Positions 16,324-17,889 of a DNA stretch of 17,889 bases are shown piece by piece. Made by a program: the position numbers and the translations under genes. Under the pieces are notes generated by a model. That model did no database searches, was not told the DNA's origin, and saw nothing but the letters and a program-made list of their open reading frames with translations. The stretch is from UBA1367 sp040268355 (GTDB taxonomy: Bacteria; Actinomycetota; Coriobacteriia; Coriobacteriales; Atopobiaceae): NCBI GenBank assembly GCA_040268355.1, contig JAWRIT010000091.1:1-17889 (forward strand), given 5' to 3'. The number at the start of each line of letters is the position of its first letter. Position 1 is the stretch's first letter.

Positions 16324-16914
16324 ATGGACAATGAGACCCCGCTCGTCCCGGACTCACCGGACACGAACTCACAGGACACGACGGAGGCTCCTGACGAGTT
16401 CGCGCTTCTTCGTGAGCACTTCGAGGGGCCAGACGGTCTGAGTGACACAGAGCTCGACCAGATAGCCGATATGGCAATTCGCACTGTCAGGGACATCCTT
16501 GGGTTCTTCGGCGAGGACAAGGTCGTCATCGACGAATACGAGGGTGACGAGGGAGAGCTCATCCTCGACGTCTCGGGAGGAGACCTTGCCGTGCTCATCG
16601 GGCGGCATGGCCGCACGCTCGACTCCCTCCAGATGGTAATTTCATCTTTTATGAGCAACAGACTCAAGTTCCACTACCCTCTCGTCATTGACATCGAGGG
16701 ATACAAGAGTCGTCGTAAGGAAAAGCTCGTGAGTTTGGCGCGAAACGCAGCCGCGCGGGCGAAGCGTCAGAAGGGCCGCGTCTCTCTCGCCCCCATGAAT
16801 GCCTACGAGCGCAGGATCGTTCATCTTGCACTTCTTGATGACGTTGACGTGACGACTCACTCGGAGGGCGAGGATCCCGAGCGCCGAGTCGTGATCACCT
16901 ACGTTCGATCATAG
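16324..16914 (+). CDS. khpB: RNA-binding protein KhpB/Jag
   Basis: Single-stranded-nucleic-acid-binding protein of the Jag/KhpB (EloR) family, linked in other Gram-positive bacteria to post-transcriptional control of cell elongation and division, often with KhpA. The 196-residue product has an acidic, low-complexity N-terminus (1-35), a KH domain with the GxxG loop IGRHGRTL (92-99) and an R3H domain (about 137-196: RNAAARAKRQKGRVSLAPM, then YERRIVHLAL). The Jag-N domain found in many homologues is not evident. The ATG at 16324 was preferred over 16300 because a perfect GAGGAGG lies 8 bases upstream. It follows yidC closely and ends the operon at a terminator. Confidence 0.93.
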   Translation: MDNETPLVPDSPDTNSQDTTEAPDEFALLREHFEGPDGLSDTELDQIADMAIRTVRDILGFFGEDKVVIDEYEGDEGELILDVSGGDLAVLIGRHGRTLDSLQMVISSFMSNRLKFHYPLVIDIEGYKSRRKEKLVSLARNAAARAKRQKGRVSLAPMNAYERRIVHLALLDDVDVTTHSEGEDPERRVVITYVRS

Positions 16915-16938
16915 CACCGAAGGTTATAGGTGTTGTAG

Positions 16939-16975
16939 GGCAGGCAGTCTCTTTCTGGGATTGCCTGCCTTTCTT
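16939..16975 (+). terminator. Intrinsic terminator of the rpmH-khpB operon
   Basis: GGCAGGCA (16939-16946) pairs with TGCCTGCC (16962-16969) around a 15-base loop and is followed by TTTCTTATT. It lies 24 bases after the khpB stop codon, separating that operon from rsmG. Confidence 0.85.
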
Positions 16976-16999
16976 ATTGGAGCGAGTTATGGCGTGCCA

Positions 17000-17028
17000 T
17001 TGAGGTTCTTGTTGCAGCGCAGTAGTAT
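17000..17028 (+). promoter_or_regulatory. Probable rsmG promoter
   Basis: TTGAGG (17000-17005) and TAGTAT (17023-17028) are separated by 17 bases, between the khpB terminator and the rsmG start. Both hexamers deviate from consensus, but the position is right for a separate transcript. Confidence 0.4.
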
Positions 17029-17081
17029 TACGAGTGTGACAAGAAGCATTGGTCTACTAGGTTTTGTCAGGAACTCCTCCT

Positions 17082-17813
17082 ATGCAGAAGCAGTCGCGCA
17101 CATCGCAGCTCCAAGGCTATCTCGAGGACTATCACATCACCGTGACTGACGAGATGGCTCATCAGCTCATCAGACATCTCGAACTGGTTATTGAGAAGAA
17201 CAAGCTCATGAACCTGACACGCATTACCGATCCAGTAGACGGGATCGTGAGGCATATTGTTGACTCGTTGCTCTGTGTGCCTTCCATACATCAGTTTGTT
17301 GGGAGCAGCTACACGTTTGTTGATGTGGGGACAGGAGCTGGGTTCCCGGGGATCCCCATTGGCATCGTCGACGAGTGCACTGGGGTTCTCATTGATTCGG
17401 TTGCCAAGAAGGTGCGTGCTGTGAATGAGTTCATCGGTGAACTTGGTCTCAGCACACGACTGAAGGCGGAGCATACGAGAGCAGAGGATCTCGCAAGGAG
17501 AGACAGCGGACAGTATGATGTTGTGCTCGCTCGTGCTGTTGCTGACCTTGGCACGCTTATCGAGTATGCGTCACCATTGCTGCGAACTGATGGGCATTTG
17601 CTTGTGACCAAGGGGCGCATCTCAGATAACGAGGTCCAGAGAGGTATTGCCACGGGCAAGCTTGTTGGCGTGTCATATGTGCAGCGCAAGACCTATGAGC
17701 TTCCTCTCGATGCAGGACATCGAGAGATTCTTACGTTTTGCCATGATCATCCTAGTACGATCAAGTTGCCTCGAAAGAACGGCATGGCAAAGAGTAGACC
17801 ACTCGTCCCGTAG
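17082..17813 (+). CDS. rsmG: 16S rRNA (guanine-527-N7)-methyltransferase RsmG (GidB)
   Basis: SAM-dependent methyltransferase that modifies G527 of 16S rRNA; loss gives low-level streptomycin resistance in several bacteria. The 243-residue product shows the family pattern KLMNLTRITDP (41-51), HIVDSLL (58-64), the SAM-binding loop FVDVGTGAGFPGIPI (79-93), ARAVADL and LLVTKGR. It ends in RKNGMAKSRPL, equivalent to the usual basic C-terminus. The ATG at 17082 has AGGAA 8 bases upstream; a TTG at 17064 in the same frame is possible. Base composition is clearly less GC-rich than in the replication genes (a sampled 60-base row near 17281 is 50% GC against 67% in one row of dnaN). Position next to rpmH-khpB is conserved; parA/parB often follow, beyond the window. 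Confidence 0.95.
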   Translation: MQKQSRTSQLQGYLEDYHITVTDEMAHQLIRHLELVIEKNKLMNLTRITDPVDGIVRHIVDSLLCVPSIHQFVGSSYTFVDVGTGAGFPGIPIGIVDECTGVLIDSVAKKVRAVNEFIGELGLSTRLKAEHTRAEDLARRDSGQYDVVLARAVADLGTLIEYASPLLRTDGHLLVTKGRISDNEVQRGIATGKLVGVSYVQRKTYELPLDAGHREILTFCHDHPSTIKLPRKNGMAKSRPLVP

Positions 17814-17829
17814 CAGCGATAGGTATTTG

Positions 17830-17860
17830 GAGCTTAAGCTCACGGACGGAGTCCAAGCTC
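17830..17860. repeat. Palindromic sequence after rsmG
   Basis: GAGCTTAAGCTC (17830-17841) is a perfect 12-bp palindrome, and AAGCTC recurs at 17855-17860, so GAGCTT can pair with either copy. It could be part of an rsmG terminator or an operator for a gene beyond the window; no T tract follows closely. Confidence 0.35.
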
Positions 17861-17889
17861 TTTGGGTGTGGCGGTTGTTTTACGTGAAA

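Overview
This window is the replication-origin neighbourhood of a GC-rich actinobacterial chromosome. Gene order and protein character point to the class Coriobacteriia, perhaps an Olsenella- or Atopobium-like member; this is inferred from synteny and protein style and no database was searched. A run of minus-strand replication genes (dnaA, dnaN, recF, a DUF721/DciA-like gene, gyrB, gyrA) leads away from the origin to the left. The classic rpmH, rnpA, yidD, yidC, khpB/jag, rsmG cluster leads away to the right on the plus strand, so nearly all core genes run with replication forks leaving the dnaA region.

Left part (1-3740): typA/bipA on the minus strand, a small plus-strand hypothetical gene, then tRNA-Ile(GAT) and tRNA-Ala(TGC) on the minus strand. 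The tRNA pair has a strong promoter, a perfect 16-bp hairpin between the two genes, and an intrinsic terminator at the end. A plus-strand DUF151 (bifunctional nuclease family) gene lies next to them. The order gyrA, ileT, alaT recalls mycobacteria. Middle (3743-11559): gyrA with a long acidic N-terminal extension, gyrB, DUF721, recF and dnaN. Two hairpins lie between gyrB and gyrA, and a possible short leader peptide plus a hairpin lie ahead of gyrB.

Origin (11560-14808): the 240-bp dnaN-dnaA gap has an AT-rich stretch and four TCGACA-core nonamers, two of them in inverted orientation, and is the best oriC candidate. dnaA has a strong promoter (TTGGCA-16-TATAAT), with one TTTCAACA-core nonamer in its spacer and a second near the transcript start. 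Two more such nonamers lie just upstream of the neighbouring gene. DnaA itself reads GGRTHATV where the family signature is GGRDHTTV, so the changed DNA-contact loop and the non-canonical boxes (TTNTCRACA-like rather than TTATCCACA) may have co-evolved. Between dnaA and rpmH lies an unusual gene: a GHKL ATPase domain, a Pro/Gln-rich linker of about 100 residues and a C-terminal winged helix, with no histidine-kinase dimerisation domain.

Right part (14809-17889): rpmH to khpB form a tight operon behind a good sigma-70-type promoter and end at an intrinsic terminator; rsmG follows with its own weak promoter. Together the window encodes initiation (DnaA), clamp (DnaN), a candidate helicase-loading factor (DUF721), repair (RecF), supercoiling (GyrAB), and ribosome/tRNA/membrane-insertion functions. 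No mobile elements, CRISPR arrays or rRNA genes were seen.
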